The position numbers and the translations under genes are program-made. Shown here piece after piece: positions 8,615 through 18,535 of a stretch of DNA of 31,815 nt (positions are counted from its first letter, which is position 1; each line of letters opens with the position of its first letter). Origin of the DNA: Plantago elongata (lineage: Eukaryota; Streptophyta; Magnoliopsida; Lamiales; Plantaginaceae); assembly GCA_036897095.1 (NCBI GenBank), contig JAYMSP010001461.1:1-31815 (forward strand), read 5' to 3'. A model generated the notes under the pieces. It saw only the letters and a list, made by a program, of their open reading frames with translations. It did not search any database and was not told the DNA's origin.

Positions 8615-9000
8615 TTCGTCGCGGGCCGACGAATAAATCCGTCGCTTGATGGGATTTATTCGTTGGCAAAATCGGTCCCGACGAATAAAAAAGTCAATCT
8701 TACCAAATGAACCAAGGGCGACAAATAAGTTATTCGTTGGGAAGTCGCGACGAATATGTCGACGAATTAACTCCCATTTTCTCTTTTTTTTCTCTTTTAT
8801 TATTCGATTTATCCGACTGATAAATTTATCTGTCGAAAATTTTGCCAACGAATAGATTTATTCGTTGGTACCGATGAATAAATTTATTCGTCGGCAATAT
8901 TTCAACGGAGAAATATATTCGTCGGAAATTTTACCAACGAATAAATCTATTCGTCGATAAAGAATTTAGTGACGGATAATTATCCGTCGCCAAATATTGC
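8615..9000. repeat. Left subterminal repeats of the CACTA element
   Basis: About a dozen copies of ACGAAT or its complement, mostly in the longer forms CGACGAATAAAT and TTTATTCGTCGG, occur in both orientations with spacings of 10-40 bases. Some adjacent pairs form short palindromes (for example CGATGAATAAATTTATTCGTCGG). In CACTA elements such motifs bind the transposase. Confidence 0.85.
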
Positions 9001-9237
9001 AGTTTTTTATTTTTTATTTTTTCATTACTACCTATTTTTCGTATTTGACCTGTTCAATCAATATATTGCTAGATAATAAATCTAGAATATGAAAATATCA
9101 ATAATTCATAAAAAGTCATTCATAACAAACATAATATCCAAACGATGTTTACAGAAATCAAACGATGATGAAAGTATCCAAACATATCAAATACAGAGTA
9201 TATATCCGAACATTCATAGAGTGAAATGAAACGATAA

Positions 9238-11362
9238 CTAGCTACCATCATACGAGGGCCCTTGCTGACTAAACTCGGCCAAGAACATTTTCACTTGTTG
9301 TTGAACCTGCTCTCTAACTTCCTCATGCATCTTACGGTCCCTAGCTTCAAGCCTAGCTTCAAGTGCAGCTTGAACCTGAGACTCGAGCAATTCAGAGACC
9401 TGAGCCTGAGTGTAAAGCTGATGCTTAGGCTGTTGGGATGATGACGATGAGGATGGAGATGAGATACCGAGACTCCCGAGTCCATATGTACAGCCTTTGT
9501 CGTTCGGTTGGTTGACATTAGAGAAGATCTTGTCAACTTGCTCAATCGACAAGTGCTCACCACCCTGTGTTTCCTCCTCCACCTGTATCTGAGCATCAAC
9601 CTCAGCCTGAAACCATAAAGTCCATATACCATGATAAGTAACTATTTCTTAAAGACAACTTGTAGTGTACAAATATGAACTATAGGAGGACAATATAAAT
9701 ACCACAATAGACTCGGCCATGCTGTCAGTTCATCTGTCGTCCTTCAACTTGGCCTTTTTGAAGATGTCGTACTTGGATTTCACGGCCCCATTTCCCAGCT
9801 GAACAAGATAAGTATATATGCATCATTTATCGACTCACAAGTAATGAATACATACACGAACATGTTAAATAGATAAAAAAAAATACATACACTTATCGAT
9901 TTATAATAATCAGTCATAGTGGATCGCTTTCCTAGATGGTGAATAGCCCTTCCTGCTCCATCGGACTCAGATGCACGGTTCTCTTTGCTGACGGCGGCAG
10001 TGTTTTTGACATTAGGCAATCCTCAGTATGTCTGCCAAGCAGCCCACTCATCATCTTCATGGTTACTGGGCTTTCCAAGGTTCCGTTCATGGTGCACTTT
10101 CCAAGTTGCAAATATATATCTATATCGTGCAGACCCCACTATCTCAAATGTCTTCCATATCTGGGGGACCAACCTGATGGGAATGAAGTAAAACTTCTAC
10201 ATTCCCAATTTCAAAGAAAATCCAAGAATCCATTTAATCACCCGTGGATATACATCAATTTGATAACATAATACAACATAACATAATTCAATTGTAACTA
10301 ACATATCACCCAAACAAATTGGCAAACATACCAATCACATTGTCATAAATGTTACTAACACAATGGTGACTAACATATCACCCAAACAAATTGGCAAACA
10401 TACCACTCACATTGTCCTAAATGTTACTAACACAATGGTGACTAACATATCACCCAGGCAAATTGGCAAACATACCACTCACATTGTCCTAAATGTTACT
10501 AACATAATGGTGACTAACGTATCACCCAGATAAAGTGGCTAACATACCACTCACATACAGTGGCTAACGTACCACTCACATTAATTAAAACAACGATTGT
10601 AATGAATAACTAATAATTAAAAGAGATGAATGTCATATCTAAATTTACTCGCAGTTCATCAAAGTACTCGGCCTTCTGTAGGTCCGATAGCTTAGACCAA
10701 CACTCACCACACCCTACCCCGACATCTCTCTCTTGCCCCAAACAATCTCACCGATCTTATTATAAACGGACTGCGGCCATAACTTGTTGTCAATGTTAAA
10801 GATATAAACAATTATCAACTATTATAAGTAATAATGTACCACATATACAAACATAAACATATAATACTTACGTGTGAGGACCCAAACTAAAAATCACGGG
10901 CTTCCCCAACTGCTCAACATTGGGATTCTGGGGATCCCAAGTTAGGAACGGACAATCATCATGCTCGTCTAGGGTAGAGCTTCTGCTCGATCCTATCGTG
11001 GAATCTGATACACGGCTATGACTGCCAGAGCCCAACCCCTAATCAGAATCCGTCCCACCCCCAGGGCTACCCTCCGACTGGAGGTGTAGTATGGGGAGGG
11101 GGGGGGGACGATAGCGGCATGGTTTGTGTTGCGGCATCTGCAAAAACGTGAAACATATACAATAGTGAGCGTTAGTCTAGAAAAGAATGTCATAACAAAA
11201 TATTCATGCATAGAAAACATAAATACTTAAACTACTAATTGATTACAATATACATCATATACCGTAATCGTCGTCCTCTAAGTCTACATGATGATCATCG
11301 TGCAGATCAAACAACTCATCATCCGTCAAACGATTGTACATCCATGAGAGCTCGGAATTCAT
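9238..11362 (-). pseudogene. Transposase_24-like (En/Spm-associated) gene, broken
   Basis: A six-exon minus-strand model can be read with GT-AG borders: 11362-11263 (starts MNSELSWMYNRL), 11137-10872 (ends EQLGKPVIFSLGPHT), about 10800-10649 (FNIDNKLWPQSV), 10171-9893 (LVPQIWKTFEIVGSARYRYI, WKVHHERNLGKP, KENRASESDGAGRAIHHLGK), 9798-9703 (KSKYDIFKKAKLKDDR) and 9606-9238 (acidic and Gln-rich, ending SQQGPSYDGS). The KENRASESDGAGRAIHHLGK block and the coiled-coil-like tail (LESQVQAALEARLEARDRKM) fit the plant Ptta/En/Spm Transposase_24 family. There are TGA codons where Trp is expected in exon 4 (TY-stop-GLPN) and exon 5 (DDR-stop-TDSM), plus a stop in the second exon. Exon 3's borders and frame are uncertain. 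Confidence 0.7.
10297..10581. repeat. 72-bp minisatellite in a CACTA intron
   Basis: Three 72-base copies start at 10297, 10369 and 10441 with only a few substitutions, followed by a fourth diverged partial copy from 10513 and a short piece from about 10557. The unit begins ACTAACATATCACCCA and ends ACACAATGGTG. The array lies between the exons ending at 10649 and starting at 10171 of the transposase-like pseudogene. Confidence 0.93.
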
Positions 11363-11378
11363 TAGGTTATTTAGTAAC

Positions 11379-12310
11379 CTGATACGTTTTAAATGATTGG
11401 ATTATATTTCTTTTGGATTAGATCGATTCCAATTATGTCGTGATTAAATATTAGTTGTCATACATTCCTTATAATTTCAAGATTAATTATTAAGCATTCA
11501 ATATATTATAAAAAATTTCACCTATTTTAAACATTTCAATACCTTATTTACTAACTGAACGGTTGTTTCGTACTATTTTATTATCCCTTTTAAGCTTAAA
11601 AAAAACTTTATTTACTAAAATTCATAAATTAAAAATTACCGATATTTTATAATTTAGTAAATATGTATAGGAATTTATCATATCGAAACTATTACATATA
11701 TGCATACTTCACATTAATATACTCATTACCAATTCACTCAATTACATATCTCCAAGTTAATTAACAAAATCTTAAAATTAGACTAATTAACTAGTAGTGT
11801 ACTCATTTAATATACTTAAAATTTAAATTAGTCCAAATCAACAATATTACTAAATTTGTAAAAAATAGGGTTTCATTATACATAAGTACATTATCCTAAT
11901 CTTACTACATATGCCAAAATATTAGCTACATACTTAAAAATATCATAATTCATTACAAAATAATCAAATTCACAATCAATATAGCAATTTCACATATCAA
12001 AGTAATACAATACTTAACATAAACTATATAGTTCATATGATTCCAACCAATTCAACATAAATACTTATTAATCAATAAATTTCGAAAAGTTAGGTTTTTA
12101 GCCAAAATACCTTGATTCCGATAAAATAGCGGATGAAATTTGAAGTTGTAGGAAGATACGAGATCCTTGTTCCACGATCTTCAATTGATACCAAGATTGC
12201 AGAGAACCGTAAAGAATTAGCCAAACCCACCAAAAATGAATTGGAGAAAGACAAGAGGAGAAAGAGTCGATTTGGGGAAAAATTCCAAGACTGCCCGTTA
12301 TTTTTTAATG
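11379..12310 (-). other. Probable untranslated first exon and long leader intron of the CACTA gene
   Basis: On the minus strand a pyrimidine-rich stretch (about 12310-12111) ends at AATCAAG-GTATTTT, a plausible 5' splice site. The matching acceptor is TATCAG-GTTAC at 11379, 16 bases before the ATG of the transposase-like gene. The 730-bp AT-rich stretch between would be a leader intron. The model is inferred from splice-site form and position only; nothing else is recognised in this interval. Confidence 0.4.
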
Positions 12311-12374
12311 AACTAAACTGGGGCCGTCGCCCCAGGTTGGCGCTCCAATTTTTGGCTAATTTTTTTTTAGTTCA

Positions 12375-12605
12375 AAACGTACCGATGAATATTTAATTCG
12401 TCGCTAATTAACGACGAATTAGTTTATTCGTCAGTAACTGAAACTAATTCGTCGCTAATTAGCGACGAATTAATTATTCATCGGTAAGGTAATTTATTTT
12501 TATTTTTATTTTATTCAGGGTCAAACAAACTAGTGACGAATAATTTTATTCGTTGCTAATTTTAGCGATTCGTCTGTGCATTACCTACGAATAGCTTCCG
12601 TCACA
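12375..12605. repeat. Right subterminal repeats of the CACTA element
   Basis: About nine ACGAAT/ATTCGT motifs in both orientations occur here, including the palindrome ATTCGTCGCTAATTAGCGACGAAT seen as paired half-sites (TTCGTCGCTAAT and ATTAGCGACGAA). They mirror the repeats at the left end and support a single element spanning 8603-12641. Confidence 0.85.
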
Positions 12606-12641
12606 TTAATCTATCACGATTTCGCTGTTTTTTCTGTAGTG

Positions 12642-12985
12642 CAACAATTGACAAACTTGAAAGGTCGGGGTCCCCAGTCGGAGACGCAATCCTTTAACAA
12701 AATAGAAGCGTGATCAGACACCTTCCGTTTAAGGCCAAATTGAGCGATGTTAGGCCAACTAATAACCCATTCGCTGGAAAGAAGGAAAGGATCCAGTTAG
12801 GAGCAGCACTTTCCATTTCCCCTGTACCATGTAAGCCTCCTCATTTCCAAAGGAAGATCCACGAACCCCGAACGACAAATGAAGTCGTTAAAATCTCTCA
12901 TCTCCCGATGCCTATCATGATTTCCCACGCCTATGATCTCGTCAACGTTTCTAACAACATTAAAACAACATTTAAGTCAACCACC
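12642..12985 (-). pseudogene. LINE (L1-type) ORF2 endonuclease fragment
   Basis: A minus-strand frame reads FNVVRNVDEIIGVGNHDRHR, EMRDFNDFICRSGFVDLPLE, MRRLTWYRGNGKCCS, a stop, LDPFLLSSEWVISWPN, IAQFGLKRKVSDHASILLK, DCVSDWGPRPFKFVNC. This is the C-terminal part of the APE-type endonuclease of plant L1 LINEs (family landmarks: GDFN, TW....G....SRLDRFL, SDH.PI). The expected Arg of SRLDR is a stop and the second Arg is Pro. The fragment is cut by the CACTA end at 12641 and no LINE reverse transcriptase is seen on the other side. Its right limit fades at about 12985, where a short internal duplication blurs the frame. Confidence 0.75.
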
Positions 12986-13430
12986 ACCAATCTCGTTATT
13001 GTAATAATAAAGCAGATTACATGCATACAACACTATCTTTTGAATATATGATTTTTTGAAATAATAAACTTGATTACATCCATTTAATAAAATATATCAA
13101 ATATTAAATGAATAGTTCATATGAGTAAAAAATTAACTTTATCATTTTCAAACACCTGAATAAAGAGCGCGAGCAATAATAATCTTGTATAATATCTACA
13201 CAAATAATACACATTAACGTAAGTAAATCTTCCATCTAAAAACAAAGTAAATTCAGTTTAACAACTTCCATGAAGTTTTAAACCAAAATAGCTTACAAGC
13301 AAACTGCACTAAAAACTGTTACGTTTACAAAAATGAAATACTCGACTCAGCTCGTTCGTCCGTCCGTCGAGAACATAAGAAAAAGCTTGGTAAACGTTAG
13401 AGTCGCTTTGACACTATCAATTAAATTGCG
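12986..13430. other. AT-rich interval upstream of TAF8
   Basis: I see no coding sequence, RNA gene or recognisable element here. It separates the transposon nest from the TAF8 transcription unit and probably contains part of its promoter. Confidence 0.5.
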
Positions 13431-13490
13431 GTGAGTGTTGGTTGCCGAAAAGCCGACTTTGGAAGATCGGTTGTACTGTACGACTCACTC

Positions 13491-13497
13491 TATAAAA
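13491..13497 (+). promoter_or_regulatory. TATA box, probable TAF8 promoter
   Basis: TATAAAA lies about 30 bases upstream of a pyrimidine-rich CTTCTCTCTCCACGC stretch typical of a plant transcription start (about 13520-13530). It fits the leader described for TAF8. The assignment rests on position and sequence only. Confidence 0.5.
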
Positions 13498-13565
13498 TCA
13501 GCTCTCACTGGTCTTCTCTCTCCACGCTACTTTCTCTCTCCTTGGCGATCCAAAGGGTTTTACAG

Positions 13566-13634
13566 ATGATGATTCCTTTTCACTCAATCCAAACGGATAA
13601 TCCAATCATCTTCGTTATTGTTATTCATAGCTGA
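13566..13634 (+). other. Upstream ORF of 22 codons in the TAF8 leader
   Basis: Two adjacent ATGs open a small frame (MMIPFHSIQTDNP...IHS) that ends in TGA at 13634, well before the TAF8 start. It falls in the proposed first, untranslated exon, so it would be present in the mature message and could lower or condition TAF8 translation. Whether it is translated is unknown. Confidence 0.5.
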
Positions 13635-13683
13635 TTTGGTTACCGGAGCTCAATTGGACTCTTTTCCGTTCGCTTCCACCTTT

Positions 13684-13691
13684 AAACCCTA
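13684..13691 (+). promoter_or_regulatory. Telo-box in the TAF8 leader
   Basis: AAACCCTA is the plant telo-box motif, often found near transcription starts or in leaders of housekeeping and translation-related genes. Here it sits at the end of the proposed first exon, just ahead of the 5' splice site. Confidence 0.45.
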
Positions 13692-13701
13692 GAAATCGCT
13701 G

Positions 13702-13960
13702 GTAAGGTGCTTTTTACAGTTTCCCACTGTTGGAAATCGCGATTTAATTGATATATACGGCTCATTTTGCTTGTTGTTGTTTTCATTTCGGAGATTGGAG
13801 TAGCCTAGGGTTTTTGCTGTTGTTACCTTTTGATTGATTGGATTGATTGGCCGATTGGGAATGGTGGAGTGAGTTTGCATTTTGTGGAATTTGTGTTGGG
13901 TGGAGATTTGTGGTAGAAATTGATTTTATTTTTACTTTTATGATATGTGAGGTTATGAAG
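13702..13960 (+). other. Probable 5'-leader intron of TAF8
   Basis: A donor G-GTAAGG at 13702 follows the leader exon. An acceptor AG is available at 13950-13951 or 13959-13960 after a T-rich stretch. Use of the 13960 acceptor makes the ATG at 13972 the first one in its exon; use of 13951 would leave a tiny ATG-AAG-TGT-CGT-TGA frame in front. This is inferred from splice-site form alone. Confidence 0.5.
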
Positions 13961-13971
13961 TGTCGTTGAAT

Positions 13972-15099
13972 ATGAGCGATGGGGATGGGAAAGATAGTGT
14001 GAAGGTCTCGAGTGAGAAAGACTGTCAGAAGTCTGTTAAGAAGAAGAAGTCCAGAGGTGACGATTTCTCGCAGGCTATTGCTAGAATTGCAATGGCACAG
14101 GTTTGCGAGGGGTTAGGGTTTCAGAGCTTTCAGCAGTCTGCGTTGGATACGCTTGCGGATGTGGGAGTCAGGTATATTAGAGAGGTGGGGAGGACCGCGA
14201 GTTTGTGTGCCGAGTCGTCGAGTAGGAGGGAGTGTAATGTGTTTGATGTGATTCAGGGGTTGGAGGATCTGGGCTCTGTTCAGGGGTTTTTGGGTGCGGC
14301 GGATGTTAGCCACCCTCTTACAGGGTCGGGAGCGGTTAGGGATTTAATGCGGTATGTTGGAGAAGCGGAGGAGATCCCTTTCGCGTATTTGGTTCCTGGT
14401 TTTCCTGTTATTAAAGAAAGAAGATTGAATCCTAGTTTTGCTCAAGCGGAGGAAAATCCACCGGATGAACATATTCCTAATTGGTTGCCTATGTTTCCGG
14501 AACATGAAACTTATACAGAGTTAGAATTGCAAAACAAGGTTAACTCAGATGTGGACGATAAAGCTCAGGTGGTCGATGTGCGGCATAGACAAGTAGATAT
14601 TCCACCAGGAAATTTGGAGAAGGGTTCAGTTCGTAATGGTTCTGAAGTGGGAATAGCATTCGAGCAAGCGGGCGTTGCAATGGAGAGCAGAGAACCAGAA
14701 ATTAATCCATATCTTGTTCCACCCCTTCAATTTGGGGAGAAGGAAGTGCATGTCCCTGTATTTCCACCTAAACTCTTGGGTGAGGCCATCGGGAACCATC
14801 AAAGTCATGCAGTCATGGAGAATCATGTTTCTCTTTCTTCGATGGAACCAACAATCCCAACAAATGAAGCTGATGACAGGAGAAAGTTACTCCTGAATGG
14901 GAGGCCTAATGTAAAATTTAAGTCTGGCAATGCACGGAAGCCCTCAGGCACAAGACGCATTCCTCCGAACGAGGGATTTGAGAAAATTTCTAAAATTTGG
15001 TTTACTGATGATCATGTTGGGAAAGATGAAATGAAAAGGAAAGCGGAGCAAATTTTTCGGGAAAAGATGGAATATTCACAAGAGGTTTCTCAATTGTAA
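13972..15099 (+). CDS. TAF8: Transcription initiation factor TFIID subunit 8
   Basis: TAF8 is a TFIID subunit that pairs with TAF10 through a histone fold and helps assemble the complex that recruits RNA polymerase II at promoters; it acts in the nucleus. The coding sequence is uninterrupted, 375 aa, close to plant TAF8 proteins (about 350 aa). Residues about 31-108 form the histone fold (FSQAIARIAMAQVCEGLGF, SALDTLADVGVRYIREVGR, FDVIQGLEDLG). Residues about 135-182 match the TAF8 C-terminal domain (IPFAYLVPGFPVIKERRLNP, EHIPNWLPMFPEHETY). A basic KKKKSR at 23-28 may be a nuclear signal. The ATG at 13972 is chosen because the frame upstream offers only GTG (13960) and the next in-frame ATG falls inside the histone fold. 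The rest of the C-terminal half is less conserved. It converges with the LONGIFOLIA-like gene 3.4 kb downstream. Confidence 0.93.
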   Translation: MSDGDGKDSVKVSSEKDCQKSVKKKKSRGDDFSQAIARIAMAQVCEGLGFQSFQQSALDTLADVGVRYIREVGRTASLCAESSSRRECNVFDVIQGLEDLGSVQGFLGAADVSHPLTGSGAVRDLMRYVGEAEEIPFAYLVPGFPVIKERRLNPSFAQAEENPPDEHIPNWLPMFPEHETYTELELQNKVNSDVDDKAQVVDVRHRQVDIPPGNLEKGSVRNGSEVGIAFEQAGVAMESREPEINPYLVPPLQFGEKEVHVPVFPPKLLGEAIGNHQSHAVMENHVSLSSMEPTIPTNEADDRRKLLLNGRPNVKFKSGNARKPSGTRRIPPNEGFEKISKIWFTDDHVGKDEMKRKAEQIFREKMEYSQEVSQL

Positions 15100-16930
15100 A
15101 TTAGGAGCTTTAATTAGAAGACTCTGTAAAATTGTTACTGGAACTGGCAGCTGATGCTTTTTCCTGGATAGTGATAGTCAGGGAGCTAGATTTTTCCCTG
15201 TAAGGGCTTTTAGATTTCGAGATCCACAATATTCCCAGCTTCATGAGTTACTGAGGTATGTAGTTTTCTGTTTATCATCATGAACCTTTGTTATTCATAT
15301 TCTTTTCATTATAATCAAAACAAGTGGCTTCTGTGAATTGTTTCCTTGTACTGTTCCATTTCTCTTTTTATTTCTTTCCCTGATGAAATTGTAAGCAACC
15401 TATTATCATCATGAACTTGTCTCACGTTTTAATGTGTTTAGAAGGTACATCTTTTTAAATGCAATTGAAATGTCCGTCAAATTCACTATTATCATATCAT
15501 CATATGTATTAGGAGATGCTAACTGCAAGTCTACAACAATATAGTATTAATTTACTTAATATTAATAATAAATATTCAATAAGCATATTGATCACGCATG
15601 GTCCTAAATCCTAATTAAGAATATAATATATAATTAAATACAAGCATATTAATACATGCAGCTTTGCAATCAACCAGCTTAATGTCCGTTACATTTATTC
15701 ATAGTGAATACGGATTCTTGATTCGATGATCTTATGGATATCAAATTCTTTTTTGCTTTTCTCTCTGGCGGTAGATTTGCTTTTGGTGTAAAGTATCATT
15801 TTACTTTACAATGAAATGCTTGTTTGAGACATGGATAAAAAAAATTATCTTATATTCTTTCATTTGGCCGATGGATATGTATATGTAACAAATCAGATCC
15901 TTTCATATACAATGGCAAAGTTAGCAAAATCTCAAATCCTTACAAATTAGTCTTTTTATTTCCCCCAAAATTCTTCTTTCCTAACTTATTAATTGGATGG
16001 GAAGTTGGTAGACTTTTCAGGGAGCAACTGGACAGTTATGTATACTGGTAAAATTGAAATTAAACTATTCTCTGTCACACAACATTTGTCCTGGGATTGT
16101 GAACTTTGCTTCTGCTCTTTATGCTTGACATGAGTGTTGCTGTTTGGATGAATTTTTTTTATTTTTTTTTTGATGAATAGCATAAATACATAGATAGGAC
16201 TATTTGCCATGCTTATTTCTATTTCTTTAAATATGTTGGTCAAAAACGGTTTGAAGAACATGGATCTACCTTGTTTAAGTTCTTGAATTCAAATTACAGT
16301 TGCATAGACCAGTCAGATTCTTTGTTTTACATTACAATGGTAAAATCTGTGCTATGCAGATGCTTGATGAATTTATTCTTGTTTTCGCATCACTTCCTAA
16401 TGCATTATTATGGATTAGAGATTGACAGACTGCACATCATGGATTGTTACGGAGCAATTAAATATTTATGCCTACTGGTGCACACATAAAGTCATAATCT
16501 ATTACCTGTCATGTCAAAAGATCTCCCGAGAGTAGAAACTTCGCTTCAGCGCTTTTCGTCTGACCTCATAATTGCTTCTCTTAGGTAGACTAACTAAATA
16601 CTAGAAAAAACTAATTGCAAAAGAACAGCTAAAGGCATGACATCTTTGCGGTGTTAATAAGTCATGTGCTTGGGCAGCTTGTAAATTGGAGTGTCTTGGT
16701 TAGTAAGCGGATATACAAGAAGCAGCCTACCCGTACCTGCTTTCTTTTGTTTTTGCAAGTCGGGTCCTGGTGGAGACTCGCTAAATAAGACAGCACTCCA
16801 TTCCTGCTGCTATTTTAGCTGCAACTGTATCTACATCTTCTCTATATGTGGTTTCTGAGCTGCTTTTTGAAGCTCTGGCAAGCAGAGAGAAACTTTTGAT
16901 GTGATCCTGCTATCTGTAACTGTGACAGAT

Positions 16931-16979
16931 TTTTTTTTGAAAAATGGCTAAAGGATGACTCGAACCCCCGACGTATTGG
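16931..16979 (-). mobile_element. Tiny tRNA-derived SINE fragment with 15-bp target duplication
   Basis: GTAACTGTGACAGAT occurs at 16916-16930 and again, without a mismatch, at 16980-16994, flanking 49 bases. On the minus strand the insert ends in an A-rich tail (CAAAAAAAA) next to one copy, and contains GGTTCGAGTC, the polymerase III B-box core of a tRNA T arm, in a tRNA-like context (GGGGGTTCGAGTCATCC). The perfect 15-bp duplication with an A tail is the signature of LINE-driven retroposition. The insert is far shorter than a full SINE and is probably 5'-truncated. Confidence 0.75.
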
Positions 16980-17480
16980 GTAACTGTGACAGATAGCGAT
17001 GAAACTTTTCATGATTAATCCTAATTTTTTTCTTTCTATTTTCTGCCAAAGGAGGATATTCCTTTTTCTGTTTTCTAGAGCAGGCAATTTGTTCATAATT
17101 GTTGGTGATTTTATTTCGTGAACTTTCTAGGGTTTAAATAGTTATTGTGTATACTTATTTAAGTAGTTTGGCTGCCAGTAATTAAATAATTATTGTATGT
17201 TATTATTTTTAATTATGATAATTATTTAAATTGTTGGAGTATTTCCTGGCAGTTAACAGTATGTAATATACACTCCTGTGTACTCTATTTAATAAAAGGA
17301 AGATTACATTTTTGCTTTCCAATCTAGAAGAGATAGTTCAAGTAGTTGGGCATATGGGGTTAAGTGAACAATCATGTTCAATTCATCTGAATTTAACTTT
17401 GTTGTGTGAACAATTTTTAGGCTTAAATATGCTACTGGTGCAGATATTCAACTGTTTGTTTTAATTAAAAGCCATAGTTC

Positions 17481-17833
17481 ATTAGATTGGAACATTTGAA
17501 AAATAAAAAGTGAAGCAAGTCCAGCCAGCGGGCAGGGTGTTGTTTGTAAGCAGGTAATGGGTGCTTACTTGCACCCGCACTTGGCTTATTTGTCCGGGTG
17601 CTTGCTCTGATGTTAAATGGTAAAGTTAAAAACCATATCATTTAATGAACTTCTTGTTTAACTATATATAGTATATTCATGAAACTATTAGATTGGAGCA
17701 TTTAAAAACAAAAATCTGGTCAATGGACCAGGTGTGGGTTTTAAGCATTTAGGGGTGCTCACCCACACCTGCACTTTCTTTACCGAATTTTTATGGGTGC
17801 TAGCAGTAAAGTTAAATGGTGAAGTTAAAAACC
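17481..17833. repeat. Diverged direct duplication of about 150-200 bp
   Basis: Two stretches (about 17481-17633 and 17687-17833) begin with ATTAGATTGGARCATTT and end with TAAATGGTRAAGTTAAAAACC, and both contain GGGTGCTTRC/GGGTGCTAGC and CACCYGCACTT-type segments, with many differences and small indels between. The offset is 206 at the start and 200 at the end. It looks like an old tandem duplication; no terminal inverted repeats or coding content were seen. Confidence 0.7.
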
Positions 17834-18535
17834 TACATAAAATTTAATTAACGCCTTTGAGGCACCTTGGATGTAATGATGTTTGTGGCGAGTGAATCAA
17901 TTGCACATTCAAGTTTATATTATATTGGGATATACTGACACCCTTATTGCAGACTATGCTCCATTTATACAATGTTAGACTCTACATTCAATCTGTTCGG
18001 CATTTTCTATTATTTATGTTTTCCTTTCCCTTAATTTTTATTTATGTGTAGGGCTAGTGAAGACTGGTGGTGCCAAACGTGTATATTTATGTTAATAGAT
18101 TTCATACATATATTAGCTACAATTGACATGTATTACTGCTGCCAGATAATTCCAGATTAACATTGTTGTTACTGCCAAACTCAGAAAAAAATGCTGCTGC
18201 TACACAAGTTGGCATTGATTGAATTAATTGACACGATGATGTTGCATACCTTAACTGAAGATAAAACCAAGGAGTGTTTGCCCTCATGATCAGTAAATTC
18301 TTTTGCTTTTAATCAGTATGGCATCTATTATTCATTAGGTTGGTATGTTGGATACACCTATGCACTTGCGCACTGTTATGAAATTAGCTGGAGGAACTTT
18401 ATACTAACGAGATCTATTGTCTCGTTTCTGGAGGATTTATCCTGCTTTATACATGATACACCTGACCTATTTTTTAGAGAGAGAAAAGAGATGAAAGCAT
18501 CATACTAGCATAAATGACGGATGCATTTTCAAATT

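Larger units (their letters stand above)
8603..12641 (-). mobile_element. CACTA (En/Spm-type) DNA transposon, 4.0 kb
   Basis: The left end begins CACTATAAAAATTTCGTCGC, and the reverse complement of the right end begins CACTACAGAAAAAACAGCG; the shared core is CACTA-Y-A-R-AAA. Flanking triplets are TAA (left) and CAA (right), one mismatch from a 3-bp target duplication. Both ends carry dense subterminal copies of ACGAAT/ATTCGT within CGACGAAT-type repeats (about 12 on the left and 9 on the right), the usual CACTA transposase-binding architecture. The interior holds a single minus-strand multi-exon Transposase_24-like pseudogene and no TNP2/TNPD-type transposase, so this copy is non-autonomous. 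The left flank is gypsy gag and the right flank is a LINE, so the site is rearranged. Confidence 0.88.
15100..18535. other. Noncoding interval between the convergent TAF8 and LNG genes
   Basis: The first 150 bases or so are the probable TAF8 3' UTR. A G-GTATGT donor-like site at about 15255 hints at a possible 3'-UTR intron. The rest is AT-rich without a convincing reading frame. It contains a small SINE-like insertion (16931-16979) and a diverged duplication (17481-17833), listed separately. No RNA gene was recognised. Confidence 0.5.

Noticed and set aside
8603..8848. N-terminal extension of the gag frame (basic, RIN/RRH-rich)
   Set aside because: This part is translated CACTA subterminal repeat read through the insertion border, not gag protein.
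13431..13634. 67-codon ORF over the TAF8 promoter
   Set aside because: It begins at a non-ATG codon upstream of the TATA box; only the 22-codon part from 13566 lies in the probable leader.
13960..13971. Start of TAF8 four codons upstream
   Set aside because: That codon is GTG; the first in-frame ATG is at 13972.
15500..15730. Possible MITE bounded by ATGTCCGT sequences (about 15469 and 15681)
   Set aside because: The two copies are in direct rather than inverted orientation and similarity stops after a few bases.
16931..16979. A functional tRNA gene
   Set aside because: Only a T-arm-like segment is present, with no acceptor, D-arm or anticodon structure; the A tail and target duplication point to a retroposed fragment.
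16842..17096. 84-codon minus-strand ORF between the genes
   Set aside because: It runs through the SINE insertion and its duplicated target, so it is not an old coding sequence, and it has no recognisable domain.
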